Shown here piece by piece: positions 49,947 through 58,483 of a stretch of DNA of 64,000 nt. The stretch covers positions 62,001 to 126,000 of the forward strand of contig CAZLXI010000005.1 in NCBI GenBank assembly GCA_964563435.1, written 5' to 3'. The position numbers were made by a program, and so were the translations under genes. Source of the stretch: Leadbetterella sp964563435 (GTDB taxonomy: Bacteria > Bacteroidota > Bacteroidia > Cytophagales > Spirosomataceae). Position 1 is the stretch's first letter; every line of letters begins with the position of its first letter. Under the pieces are notes generated by a model. That model worked only from the letters and a program-made list of their open reading frames with translations. It did no database searches and was not told the DNA's origin.

Positions 49947-52226
49947 CTATACTATCCTTAACTTGGCAAAGCTCAGAAGCAAGGTTCTTTCTCCTTCTTT
50001 GTCAAACAGGATCACCGCTTTGGCGGTTGGCCCTACCTGTTCTATTTTCTTCACGTCGCCGAAACCGAACTTAGCATGCTCCACTTTGTCGCCCGGTTTG
50101 AGGTTTTTCGTATCTGACGGCACAAAATCAGCGCTGGGTACATGGGCCTCCACGGGTTTAGCAGCCTGCACCGGTTTCAGGTTACTGGCTGGAGAGGACC
50201 TTTTTACAGGTTCTCCCAATACGATAGGCCGCTGAGTGGTCACCGGGCTACGGGCCGTTTCAAAGCCTTGCGGGATACCCTTATCGCCCAGCCGGAGATA
50301 GCGGCTGTCGATCTCCTCCAGGAAGCGGCTGGGTTCGCAAAACGTCATTTTACCCCAGGTGTATCGCTGCTGGGCATAGCTGAGCGTCAGCTGCTTTTCT
50401 GCCCGTGTGATGGCTACATAAAAAAGCCGCCGCTCCTCTTCCAGGTCGTCGCGGCTTTTCAGCATCATTTGGGAGGGAAAGAGGTTTTCTTCCATCCCTA
50501 CCACAAAAACATGCCTGAATTCAAGCCCTTTGGCCCCGTGAATGGTCATCATGGTCACTTTATCGTTATCCCCGTCATCTTCCTCATCCGCCGTGGTCAG
50601 CAGGGAGACCGTCTGGAGAAAGGCCCCCAGTGATTTGTCCTCGTTTTCGTCATTATCCACAAAGCTTCGGATAGAGTTCAGCAATTCCTGAACGTTCTCG
50701 TGGCGGGCCACTCCCTCCACGGTCTTATCTGTATACAGCTCGTGCAATAACCCGCTGGTTTTGGCCACGTGCATGGCAATCGTATGCGCGTCTTTATCCT
50801 CTTCCAGCATCAGCACATAGCTGCGGATGAGGTCGGCAAAGCCTTCGATGGCGTTTGCTGCTCTTCCCTCAAAGAAATTCCGGATATGGCTCACCACCTC
50901 CCACACACTGATGCCCTGGTCGGCGGCCGTCACCACTATTTTCGCTACCGTGGTATCACCTATTCCCCGCTTGGGCTGATTGATGATCCGCCTGAACGCC
51001 TCTTCGTCTTTCCGGTTGGCAGTAAAACGCAGGTAGGCCAGGATATCCTTGATTTCCTTGCGTTGGTAAAAAGAAAGCCCGCCGATGATCCGGTACGGGA
51101 TATTGATCTTCCGCAGGGCTTCTTCAAAGGCCCTCGACTGCGCATTGGTACGGTAAAGAATGGCAAAATCGCTGTTATTCAATCCGCCCAGCTTTCCTTC
51201 AAAGATCTCGTGTGAGATGATCCTGCCTTCTTCGTTATCCGACATGGCCCGGATCACTTCGATCTTCGCGCCCTCCTCGTTGTCTGAAAATATCTTCTTC
51301 TCCAGTTGGCCCTTATTCCGGGAGATCAGCGAATTGGCTGCATTCACAATATTTTTTGTGGAGCGGTAATTTTGTTCCAGTTTCACTACCTTCAGATCGG
51401 GATAATCCTTTCTGAAATTGAGAATATTCTGGATATTCGCCCCGCGAAAAGCATAAATACTCTGGGCGTCATCGCCCACCACGCAGATATTCCGGGTCAC
51501 GGCCGCCAGCTTCCGGGTTATCAGGTACTGGCTGATGTTGGTATCCTGGAACTCATCCACCATCACGTGTCTGAACTTGTGCTGGTACTTGTTCAGCACA
51601 TCGAGATGATCCCGGAAAAGCACATTGGTATTGAAGAGCAGATCGTCGAAATCCATGGCGTTGGCCGAGAAACAGCGCATAGCGTAGGTCCGGTAAATCC
51701 GGCCCAGCTCAGGCATCTGCGCCGCGGTATCCTCCGCCTGGAAGATGGGGTTGTCGTTATACATCTGCCAGGATATCAGGTTGTTCTTGGCCCCGGAAAT
51801 CCGGTTCAGAACATAGTTGGGTTTATAGGTCTTATCGTCGAGCTGCATTTCCTTAATGATGGAGCGGAGCAGCGACTTGCTGTCGTCGGTATCATAAATG
51901 GTGTAGTTCGATGTGTAGCCCAGCTTAAACCCGTCGATCCTAAGTATTTTGGCAAAAACAGAGTGAAAAGTGCCCATCCAGAGGTTGCGCGCTTCCGTAC
52001 CAACGATGCTCCCGATCCGGTTTCTCATCTCTTCGGCGGCCTTGTTGGTAAAGGTCAGGGCCAGGATATTGAAGGGGTCTACGCCCTGCTCCAGCAGATG
52101 GGCGATCCGGTAGGTCAGTACCCGGGTCTTCCCGGAGCCCGCTCCGGCAATGATCATCAGAGGGCCCTGTGTGTGTGTGACCGCTTCCCGTTGCGGTTCA
52201 TTTAATTCCGATAAATAATCTCTCAC
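49947..52226 (-). CDS. pcrA: PcrA/UvrD-type ATP-dependent DNA helicase
   Basis: A superfamily 1 helicase of about 760 residues with the Q motif LNEPQREAVTHTQGP, Walker A AGAGSGKTRVL, motif II VDEFQDTN, motif III VGDDAQSIYAFRGA, motif IV QNYRST, and motif V/VI MTIHGAKGLE and VAITRAEK. It unwinds DNA in repair and replication. The C-terminus ends in a Tudor-like KPGDKVEHAKFGFGDV, which in PcrA contacts RNA polymerase. The frame has a TTG at 52241, but the GTG at 52226 fits the usual DYLSELN start. Confidence 0.95.
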   Translation of the reverse strand: MRDYLSELNEPQREAVTHTQGPLMIIAGAGSGKTRVLTYRIAHLLEQGVDPFNILALTFTNKAAEEMRNRIGSIVGTEARNLWMGTFHSVFAKILRIDGFKLGYTSNYTIYDTDDSKSLLRSIIKEMQLDDKTYKPNYVLNRISGAKNNLISWQMYNDNPIFQAEDTAAQMPELGRIYRTYAMRCFSANAMDFDDLLFNTNVLFRDHLDVLNKYQHKFRHVMVDEFQDTNISQYLITRKLAAVTRNICVVGDDAQSIYAFRGANIQNILNFRKDYPDLKVVKLEQNYRSTKNIVNAANSLISRNKGQLEKKIFSDNEEGAKIEVIRAMSDNEEGRIISHEIFEGKLGGLNNSDFAILYRTNAQSRAFEEALRKINIPYRIIGGLSFYQRKEIKDILAYLRFTANRKDEEAFRRIINQPKRGIGDTTVAKIVVTAADQGISVWEVVSHIRNFFEGRAANAIEGFADLIRSYVLMLEEDKDAHTIAMHVAKTSGLLHELYTDKTVEGVARHENVQELLNSIRSFVDNDENEDKSLGAFLQTVSLLTTADEEDDGDNDKVTMMTIHGAKGLEFRHVFVVGMEENLFPSQMMLKSRDDLEEERRLFYVAITRAEKQLTLSYAQQRYTWGKMTFCEPSRFLEEIDSRYLRLGDKGIPQGFETARSPVTTQRPIVLGEPVKRSSPASNLKPVQAAKPVEAHVPSADFVPSDTKNLKPGDKVEHAKFGFGDVKKIEQVGPTAKAVILFDKEGERTLLLSFAKLRIV

Positions 52227-52273
52227 CAGACAAAATAACAAAGTTTATGCAAAGATACATATTCTGAAGAATA

Positions 52274-52315
52274 GTTCCGAGTTCCGAGTTCCGAGTTCCG
52301 AGTTCTGAGTGGTGA
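52274..52315. repeat. Tandem 7-base repeat (GTTCCGA)
   Basis: Four exact GTTCCGA units (52274-52301) are followed by GTTCTGA and a degenerate GTGGTGA. The repeat lies in the gap between pcrA and the sigma factor gene. Confidence 0.8.
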
Positions 52316-52434
52316 GTAGCGGGTTGTCAATTGTAAAATGAACCACGGATAAAAAATTTCGCTAAAATTCCCCATTCAGCCCGGAAAAGTTCAATTTTAT
52401 CCCAAACTAAATAAACGGGATCAAAAAAATACGG

Positions 52435-52442
52435 TAATTTTG
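52435..52442 (+). promoter_or_regulatory. -7 element of the sigma factor gene
   Basis: TAATTTTG matches TAnnTTTG, 18 bases before the ATG. No TTTG at -33. Confidence 0.45.
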
Positions 52443-52460
52443 CAGAAACCATAAAATCAC

Positions 52461-53063
52461 ATGGAGGAAGAAGAAATAGAAGTGAGCAAACCCAGATATA
52501 CCGATGAAGAGAAACATCGGATATTCAACCAAGAGTTTATGCCTCAGATAGACTCCATGTATAACTTTGCCTACCGGCTGACCAACGACGAGGATGACGC
52601 CAATGACCTTCTTCAGGATACCTACATGAAGGCGTTCCGCTTCATTAACTCTTTCCAACAGGGCACTAATGCCAAAGCCTGGTTATTTAGAATTCTTAAA
52701 AACAGCTTTATCAACGACTACCGGAAAAAGAGCAAGGAGCCGTCAAAGATCGATTACCAGGAAGTAGAAACCGTGTACAATTCCAATGAGGATGCTGAGG
52801 TGGAAAGCACTACAGATCTGCGCATTGAGGCGGTTCAGGACCTGATTGGCGATGAGGTGGCCACGGCATTAAACAGCCTGCCCGTTGACTTCCGGACGGT
52901 GATCATCTTATGTGATATAGAAGGCTTCACTTACGAAGAAATGGCCAAAATTCTGGATATCCCCATAGGTACCGTGCGTTCAAGATTACACCGTGCGCGG
53001 AACTTATTGAAGGAGAAATTACGTTCTTATGCAAAGTCCATGGGATATAAAGAATTGAGATGA
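52461..53063 (+). CDS. ECF-like RNA polymerase sigma factor
   Basis: This 200-residue sigma-70 family protein has region 2 (about 25-95; MYNFAYRLTNDEDDANDLLQ and AWLFRILKNSFINDYRK) and region 4 (about 130-190; CDIEGFTYEEMAKILDIPIG and RSRLHRARNLL) joined by an acidic linker. It lacks regions 1.1 and 3. The gene 18 bases downstream encodes a small Cys-containing protein that may restrain it. The regulon is unknown. Confidence 0.93.
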   Translation: MEEEEIEVSKPRYTDEEKHRIFNQEFMPQIDSMYNFAYRLTNDEDDANDLLQDTYMKAFRFINSFQQGTNAKAWLFRILKNSFINDYRKKSKEPSKIDYQEVETVYNSNEDAEVESTTDLRIEAVQDLIGDEVATALNSLPVDFRTVIILCDIEGFTYEEMAKILDIPIGTVRSRLHRARNLLKEKLRSYAKSMGYKELR

Positions 53064-53081
53064 TAATAAACTTTTTTGGAA

Positions 53082-53393
53082 ATGGCTTCTAGCTCGCAGA
53101 TAAATCAGGCGAATGATCACGACAAGTGCGTGGAGAAGATGGTGCAGTCGGTTTTAGATGGCTCCCGAACAATTGAAGAACTCAAAGCCCGCCTGGAAGC
53201 GAGTGACGAGCTGCCCGAAACGACGGATGAACTCGAAAAGATCATCAGGGACTGTCTCAAAAACAAAGTGGAAAGGAAGTGCTGCCCGGAGAAGATCGTC
53301 AACGAAGTAAGGCTTAAAATAGGAATAGGAGTTCTTGTCGTTACAGGATTGGTCATAAACATCAAAGTTATTCAGGAGATATTTACAATTTAA
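53082..53393 (+). CDS. Small Cys-rich companion of the sigma factor (possible anti-sigma factor)
   Basis: From the ATG at 53082 (MASSSQINQ) the protein has about 103 residues. The N-terminal helix has HDKC, and further Cys residues lie in RDC and RKCC, a pattern that could bind zinc as in zinc-containing anti-sigma factors. The C-terminal 25 residues are hydrophobic (KIGIGVLVVTGLVINIKVI) and may touch the membrane. The position straight after the sigma gene, and a terminator following, supports a regulatory pair. Sequence alone is not decisive. Confidence 0.7.
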   Translation: MASSSQINQANDHDKCVEKMVQSVLDGSRTIEELKARLEASDELPETTDELEKIIRDCLKNKVERKCCPEKIVNEVRLKIGIGVLVVTGLVINIKVIQEIFTI

Positions 53394-53411
53394 GATATTA
53401 GATGAACGCAT

Positions 53412-53438
53412 AAAGAACCACCCCACCGGTGGTTCTTT
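53412..53438 (+). terminator. Terminator after the sigma operon
   Basis: AAAGAACCACC (53412-53422) pairs with GGTGGTTCTTT (53428-53438), a strong stem ending in T. Confidence 0.8.
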
Positions 53439-53453
53439 ATAATTATATATACC

Positions 53454-54056
53454 ATGAACGGGAAAGCCATCATTTTCTGCGCCCCCTCAGGCTCAGGCAA
53501 AACCACTTTAGTCAGGCATTTGCTTTCTGTGAGCGAAAACCTCGGCTTTTCCATTTCGGCCTGTACGCGCGACAAAAGGGGCCGCAATGAGGTTCATGGA
53601 AAAGACTACTACTTTCTTTCCATTGAGGAATTCCAGCAGAAGATCAAGGAGAATGCTTTTGTAGAATGGGAGGAAGTATACCCCGGTGGCTATTACGGCA
53701 CGTTGAAAAGTGAAGTGGAACGGCTGTGGTCAGAAGGGAAAAACGTTATCTTTGACGTGGATGTGAAAGGCGGGCTGAAGCTGAAAGAATATTTCGGAGA
53801 GAGTGCCCTGGCTATTTTTGTAAAAGTGCCTTCGCTGGAAGAGCTGGAAAACCGCCTCCGGAGCCGCGGAACGGAAACGGAAGAAAGCCTCTCCAAGCGG
53901 CTTTACAAAGTGAAATTTGAGATGTCGTTTCAGGACCGCTTCGATGTGGTTTTACTGAACGACAGCCTGGAAGAATCGTTCGGAAAAGCCGAATCGCTTT
54001 ATACGGCTTTTACAGAAGGGTGGCTGCGGATTGAAGAGAAACCGCTGAAAGTGTAG
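53454..54056 (+). CDS. gmk: Guanylate kinase
   Basis: Gmk phosphorylates GMP to GDP. The 200-residue protein has the P-loop APSGSGKTTLVRHLL, the GMP-binding RGRNEVHGKDYYFLS and EEVYPGGYYGT segments, and the lid region RSRGTETEE. It is full length. It starts 15 bases past a terminator, so its promoter would have to overlap that element. Confidence 0.96.
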   Translation: MNGKAIIFCAPSGSGKTTLVRHLLSVSENLGFSISACTRDKRGRNEVHGKDYYFLSIEEFQQKIKENAFVEWEEVYPGGYYGTLKSEVERLWSEGKNVIFDVDVKGGLKLKEYFGESALAIFVKVPSLEELENRLRSRGTETEESLSKRLYKVKFEMSFQDRFDVVLLNDSLEESFGKAESLYTAFTEGWLRIEEKPLKV

Positions 54057-54057
54057 A

Positions 54058-54206
54058 AAGTTAAAAGTTAAAAGCTAAAAGTTAAAAGTTATGGTACATT
54101 AAGTATACAGAAATGAATACTTCCGCAACTTTTCACTTTTAGTTTTTAACTTCTATACAAATGGTTCCGCAACTTTTAGTTTTTCGTTTTTAACTTTTAA
54201 CTTAAC
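54058..54206. repeat. A+T heptamer-type intergenic repeat, copy 3
   Basis: About five AAAAGTT or AAAAGCT units form the left arm, and two right-hand blocks of complementary units reach the nadD ATG. The centre shares AAGTTATGG, CATTAA and ACAGAA blocks with the copy at 42611-42720. The last units form the leader of nadD. Confidence 0.6.
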
Positions 54207-54779
54207 ATGAAAGTCGGCCTCTTCTTCGGATCCTTCAACCCCATTCATATCGGTCACCTGATCATTGCCGATACCATGGCTACCGACACTGATATCGACC
54301 GGGTCTGGTTTGTGGTGTCGCCCCAGAATCCGTTCAAGAAAAACAATTCCCTTTTGCATGAATTTGACCGTCTGACACTCGTAGAGCGCGCCATTGCGGA
54401 AAACTACCGCCTGCAGGTCTCCGATGTGGAGTTCAGCCTGCCCAAACCCAGCTATACGATCGATACGCTCACCGTTCTGTCGGATAAGTACCCGGAGCAC
54501 GAGTTTGTGCTGATCATGGGCGAAGATAACCTGGTACAGTTTAAAAACTGGAAGAACTATGAAAAGATCCTGGAATTCTTCCCTGTTTATGTGTATCCCA
54601 GGCCCAATACGCCGCCCCATGAGTTTTCCGACCACCCCGGCATCCGGTTCATCCGGGCCCCGCTACTGGATATCTCCGCCACCTACATCCGGAAGAGGAT
54701 ACATGAACACAGGGAAATAAAATACCTGGTCACCGAACCGGTGGAGGCACTGATCCGGCTGAAGAAATATTACGAGTAA
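54207..54779 (+). CDS. nadD: Nicotinate-nucleotide adenylyltransferase
   Basis: NadD joins nicotinate mononucleotide with ATP in NAD synthesis. The 190-residue protein opens with GLFFGSFNPIHIGHLIIAD (the GxFxPxHxGH nucleotidyltransferase motif) and has the C-terminal ISATYIRKRI motif. The A+T repeat ends directly at its ATG, so its leader is made of repeat DNA. Confidence 0.95.
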   Translation: MKVGLFFGSFNPIHIGHLIIADTMATDTDIDRVWFVVSPQNPFKKNNSLLHEFDRLTLVERAIAENYRLQVSDVEFSLPKPSYTIDTLTVLSDKYPEHEFVLIMGEDNLVQFKNWKNYEKILEFFPVYVYPRPNTPPHEFSDHPGIRFIRAPLLDISATYIRKRIHEHREIKYLVTEPVEALIRLKKYYE

Positions 54780-54781
54780 GA

Positions 54782-55534
54782 TTACAGCGCATAATAATAC
54801 ATTCCCTTCAGCGTAAGGTCGGGTTCGGTATCATCAAAGATATCCTTCAACTCGGTAATCACGGAGGAGAGCCCGCCTGTAGCGATCACTTTTACCGGTA
54901 TACCCAGTTCCTTCCTTATCCTGTCGGTCAATCCTCTTACCATACTTTCATAACCGAAGTAGATCCCGGCCTGTATGGAATGTATGGTGTTCTTACCGAT
55001 AGCTGAGGCCGGGCGCTCCAGAGGAACCTGCGGTAAGAGGGAAGTTTCCGAAAAAAGCGCCTTTATAGCCGTATTCAGGCCGGGTACTATATTTACTCCC
55101 TCTATCTCCCCTTTCTCTGTAATTACTGTAAAGGTAAGCGCGGTCCCGAAGTCGGCCACCACACAATTCCCACCGTAGATCCTGTGGGCTGCGAGGGCAT
55201 TCAGGAAAAGGTCTGCTCCCAGTTCTTCCGGAGTATCAATGTTGACTTTTAATAACCTGCTCTTCCCCGGTTCTACCACTATGGCGTCCAAACTCAGGAA
55301 TTTCTCACAAAAATTTGAAAAGAAAGGGGTAAGCTTGGGCACTACACTACTGATCACCGCTTTCTCGATGGAAGTCTTCTCTATGTTGTTCTCCAACATA
55401 AAATTTAATATCCTGTACTCAAAAAAGACAGAATTCTCACTCTTCAAAGACCGGATTCTGAACTTCTGATAAAGCTCATCGCCTTTGAAGAAACCCACCA
55501 CCGTATCTGTATTTCCTACATCAAAAACTATCAT
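54782..55534 (-). CDS. coaX: Type III pantothenate kinase
   Basis: CoaX phosphorylates pantothenate, the first step of coenzyme A synthesis. The 250-residue ASKHA-fold protein has IVFDVGNTDTVVG, the GADLFLNALAAHRIYGG region, VVADFGTALTFTVI and the closing ATGGLSSVI motif. It is convergent with nadD, with only 2 bases between the stops. Confidence 0.95.
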   Translation of the reverse strand: MIVFDVGNTDTVVGFFKGDELYQKFRIRSLKSENSVFFEYRILNFMLENNIEKTSIEKAVISSVVPKLTPFFSNFCEKFLSLDAIVVEPGKSRLLKVNIDTPEELGADLFLNALAAHRIYGGNCVVADFGTALTFTVITEKGEIEGVNIVPGLNTAIKALFSETSLLPQVPLERPASAIGKNTIHSIQAGIYFGYESMVRGLTDRIRKELGIPVKVIATGGLSSVITELKDIFDDTEPDLTLKGMYYYAL

Positions 55535-55730
55535 ATCTGAGATTTCTGTCTAGCGAATTCGCCGCTAATATAAAAGAGAGATTCTTAAGTATTGCCATAA
55601 AAATAAAAATTCGGGTGCACCTTTCTTCAGGAAGAACCAAAACACGATAGGCGGTACGCTCACTGGTTGCATCCAGGGCACTTTACAGCATTTTATCGGC
55701 TTAAAACTTTTTCATATAAAAAAAAGGAAG

Positions 55731-55738
55731 TAAATTTG
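55731..55738 (+). promoter_or_regulatory. -7 element of the yceD-rpmF-plsX-fabH operon
   Basis: TAAATTTG matches TAnnTTTG, 19 bases before the GTG start. A TTTT at about the -33 position is a weak partner. Confidence 0.5.
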
Positions 55739-55757
55739 CATCCTTTCTGTAAAATGT

Positions 55758-56288
55758 GTGAAAAGGGAGTTGTCCAAATATGATATCCTTATTTATGGTC
55801 TCGAAGATAAAAACCATGAATATGAATTTGAAGGAACTGATGCTTTCTTTAAGGAATTTGAGCAGGATATAGTAGAAGAAGGCCGCTTTAAAGTGAAGGT
55901 ACTTTTAGAGAAAAACGCCACTTTTATCCGCCTGAATCTGGATATCGCCTCTCAGCTTACGCTCCGGTGTGACCGGAGCCTGGATATTTTTGAAGAGGAA
56001 TTCAACTCCCTTGAAATGCACATTTTTAAGTTTGGTACTACCGCGGCGGAGATGAGTGATGAACTGGAAGTCATACCTTTCGGGACTCACAAGATCAACA
56101 TAGCCAACCTTTTGTTTGACTATATCCTGCTGCAGGTACCCATGAAAAAACTCCACCCGAAATTCAGGGCGGAAAATACGCCTGAAGAAGGGACCCTGGT
56201 CTACAAAGACCCGGATTTCAGGGAAGAAAAAGAAGAAATACAAGACCCACGGTGGGCAGCATTAATAAATTTGAAGAACAAAAATTAA
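55758..56288 (+). CDS. DUF177 (YceD-like) protein
   Basis: This 176-residue protein is of the DUF177 family, which precedes rpmF in most bacteria. Its Cys-containing central segment (LTLRCDRSL) and the C-terminal DPRWAALINLKN tail, just before the ribosomal protein gene, are typical. It is linked to 23S rRNA accumulation in other organisms; the mechanism here is not visible. It starts at GTG, since the nearby ATG is out of frame. Confidence 0.9.
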   Translation: MKRELSKYDILIYGLEDKNHEYEFEGTDAFFKEFEQDIVEEGRFKVKVLLEKNATFIRLNLDIASQLTLRCDRSLDIFEEEFNSLEMHIFKFGTTAAEMSDELEVIPFGTHKINIANLLFDYILLQVPMKKLHPKFRAENTPEEGTLVYKDPDFREEKEEIQDPRWAALINLKNKN

Positions 56289-56300
56289 TATCAGAAGGCA

Positions 56301-56486
56301 ATGGCACATCCTAAGCGAAAGATATCGAAAACCAGGAGAGACAAGCGTAGAACGCACGATACACTTACTTTGAAGCAACTATCGGTAGATGCTACCACCG
56401 GTGAAGTTCACCGTCGTCATACCGCTCATGTGAGTGAAGGGAACCTGTACTACAGAGGCAGGTTGGTAGTAGAAAACTATCAGTAA
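56301..56486 (+). CDS. rpmF: 50S ribosomal protein L32
   Basis: A 61-residue basic protein starting MAHPKRKISKTRRDKRR, with the short core of L32. It lacks the four zinc-binding Cys of the classic form, having THDTLTLKQL and RRHTAHVS instead, as do other Bacteroidota L32 proteins. It lies 12 bases after the DUF177 gene and 22 before plsX. Confidence 0.96.
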   Translation: MAHPKRKISKTRRDKRRTHDTLTLKQLSVDATTGEVHRRHTAHVSEGNLYYRGRLVVENYQ

Positions 56487-56508
56487 GATTTTAGCATCAC
56501 CTAAGAAA

Positions 56509-57456
56509 ATGTCGATGAAAAAAATTGCAGTAGATGCAATGGGAGGGGACTATGCCCCTAAGGCAGTGGTAGAAGGAGCAGTAATGGCCACTTCGGAACT
56601 TCCCGAAAACTATCAGATCGTTCTAGTCGGCAAAAAGGATGCTATGTTAGGGGTACTCCGTACCCTCACTTACCGGGCAGGCTCCATAGAAATGGTAGAA
56701 GCCACGGAGGTAATAGAAATGGGAGAGCATCCTACAAGAGCTTTCGGTCAGAAACCCAATTCCTCCATAGGGGTTGGGTTTAAACTTTTAAAAGAGGGTG
56801 CCGTTTCCGCATTTTGCAGTGCGGGAAATACCGGCGCCATGATGGTGGGTTCGCTTTTTACGCTGAAAACGGTCGGTAACATCCAGCGCCCTCCCATAGC
56901 GGGCTATCTACCCTTTAAAGGCGGCCGCTACGGTATTATGCTCGACATAGGTGCCAACGCCGACTGCAAGCCTGAGGTACTCAATCAGTTTGCCGAGCTG
57001 GGAAGCATACATGCCAAATACACACTTAACCTGGAGACCCCCCGGGTGGGGCTCCTGAACATCGGCGAAGAGGAAGAAAAAGGCAATACTGTGGCTCAGG
57101 CCGCTTACCAGCTGCTGAAAAACAACAAAAAGATCAATTTTGTAGGAAATATTGAAGGCCGCGACATTTTTGATGCCAAAGCTGACGTGATCGTTTCGGA
57201 TGGTTTTACCGGTAACATCATTTTCAAAATGGGAGAGTCACTTTATGAGCATGCGGCAGCCGAAGGGATCAACGATGACCTTATTAACCGCATGAATTAT
57301 GAGGTAGTGGGCGGCAGCCCCATCATCGGCATCAACGGAAACGTGATCGTAGGTCATGGTATTTCGAGTCCCATGGCCGTCAAAAATATGATCCGCCTGG
57401 CGCAGAGACAGATAGAATCCCACGTTGTAGAAAAAATCAAAGAGGCTTTTGCCTGA
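56509..57456 (+). CDS. plsX: Phosphate acyltransferase PlsX
   Basis: PlsX makes acyl-phosphate from acyl-ACP for phospholipid synthesis. The 315-residue protein has IAVDAMGGDYAPKAVVEGA, GAGNTGAMMVGSL-like AGNTGAMMVGS, MLDIGANADCKPE and DGFTGNIIFKMGES motifs. The ATG at 56515 is a possible alternative start. It is in its usual place between rpmF and fabH. Confidence 0.96.
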   Translation: MSMKKIAVDAMGGDYAPKAVVEGAVMATSELPENYQIVLVGKKDAMLGVLRTLTYRAGSIEMVEATEVIEMGEHPTRAFGQKPNSSIGVGFKLLKEGAVSAFCSAGNTGAMMVGSLFTLKTVGNIQRPPIAGYLPFKGGRYGIMLDIGANADCKPEVLNQFAELGSIHAKYTLNLETPRVGLLNIGEEEEKGNTVAQAAYQLLKNNKKINFVGNIEGRDIFDAKADVIVSDGFTGNIIFKMGESLYEHAAAEGINDDLINRMNYEVVGGSPIIGINGNVIVGHGISSPMAVKNMIRLAQRQIESHVVEKIKEAFA

Positions 57457-57487
57457 GTTTTGTCAATCTTAAAAGCTAGTTCATCTG

Positions 57488-58474
57488 ATGAATTTAAGAG
57501 CTGCAATAACAGGAGTACACGGTTATGTTCCTGATTATGTCCTGACCAATGCCGAGCTGGAACAAATGGTGGATACCAACGATGAATGGATCACCACCCG
57601 CACCGGTATCAAAGAAAGAAGAATACTTAAAGGGGAAGCACAGGGTACTTCCGTACTGGCTACGGAAGCAGTAAGAGGGCTGCTGGAAAAGACCGGCACA
57701 TCGCCCCGGGATATAGATCTCGTCATCTGTGCTACGGTTACGCCCGACTACATGTTTCCGTCTACTGCCAATCTGGTATGCACCAACCTGGGAATTCCCA
57801 GCATCTGCAGTTTTGACCTGCTGGCCGCATGCTCCGGATTTATTTATGCCTTAACGACCGGTGCACAATTTATTGAATCCGGACGTTATAAGAAAGTGAT
57901 CGTGGTCGGAGCCGATAAAATGTCCTCCATCATTGATTATGAAGACCGTACTACCTGTATTCTTTTCGGCGACGGCGCAGGTGCTGTTCTCCTTGAGCCG
58001 GATACGGAAAACCTTGGTGTGATCGACTTCCTGCTGCATTCCGACGGAAGTGGTGGTGAATACCTGATGATGAAAGGCGGAGGCAGCGTAAATCCTGCTT
58101 CCCATGAAACGGTGGATCGAAGGATGCACTACATCAAACAGGAAGGTCCGCAGGTGTTTAAATTTGCCGTAACCAATATGGCGGATGCCGCAGCGGCCAT
58201 CATGGAACGAAACCACCTGACGGGAGAAGATGTGGACTGGCTGGTTCCGCATCAGGCCAACAAAAGAATAATCGACGCCACTGCCAAACGTATGGGCATC
58301 GGCGAAGAAAAAGTCATGTTAAATATCCAAAAATACGGAAACACAACGGCAGGAACCATCCCTCTTTGTTTGTTTGACTATCAGGACCAACTGAAAAAAG
58401 GGGATGATCTGGTTTTAGCCGCTTTTGGCGGAGGTTTCACATGGGGCGCAATGTATATAAAATGGGCAATTTAA
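57488..58474 (+). CDS. fabH: 3-oxoacyl-ACP synthase III FabH
   Basis: FabH starts fatty-acid chains by condensing acyl-CoA with malonyl-ACP. The 328-residue protein shows the catalytic Cys in FDLLAACSGFIYAL (about 112-125), the His in VPHQANKRII and the Asn in YGNTTAGTIPL. Full length. It follows plsX and precedes an exported-protein gene by 9 bases. Confidence 0.96.
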   Translation: MNLRAAITGVHGYVPDYVLTNAELEQMVDTNDEWITTRTGIKERRILKGEAQGTSVLATEAVRGLLEKTGTSPRDIDLVICATVTPDYMFPSTANLVCTNLGIPSICSFDLLAACSGFIYALTTGAQFIESGRYKKVIVVGADKMSSIIDYEDRTTCILFGDGAGAVLLEPDTENLGVIDFLLHSDGSGGEYLMMKGGGSVNPASHETVDRRMHYIKQEGPQVFKFAVTNMADAAAAIMERNHLTGEDVDWLVPHQANKRIIDATAKRMGIGEEKVMLNIQKYGNTTAGTIPLCLFDYQDQLKKGDDLVLAAFGGGFTWGAMYIKWAI

Positions 58475-58483
58475 TGCACAAAA

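Noticed and set aside
51306..52205. 299-residue open frame antisense to pcrA
   Set aside because: Covers helicase motifs on the opposite strand and shows no domain or signal of its own.
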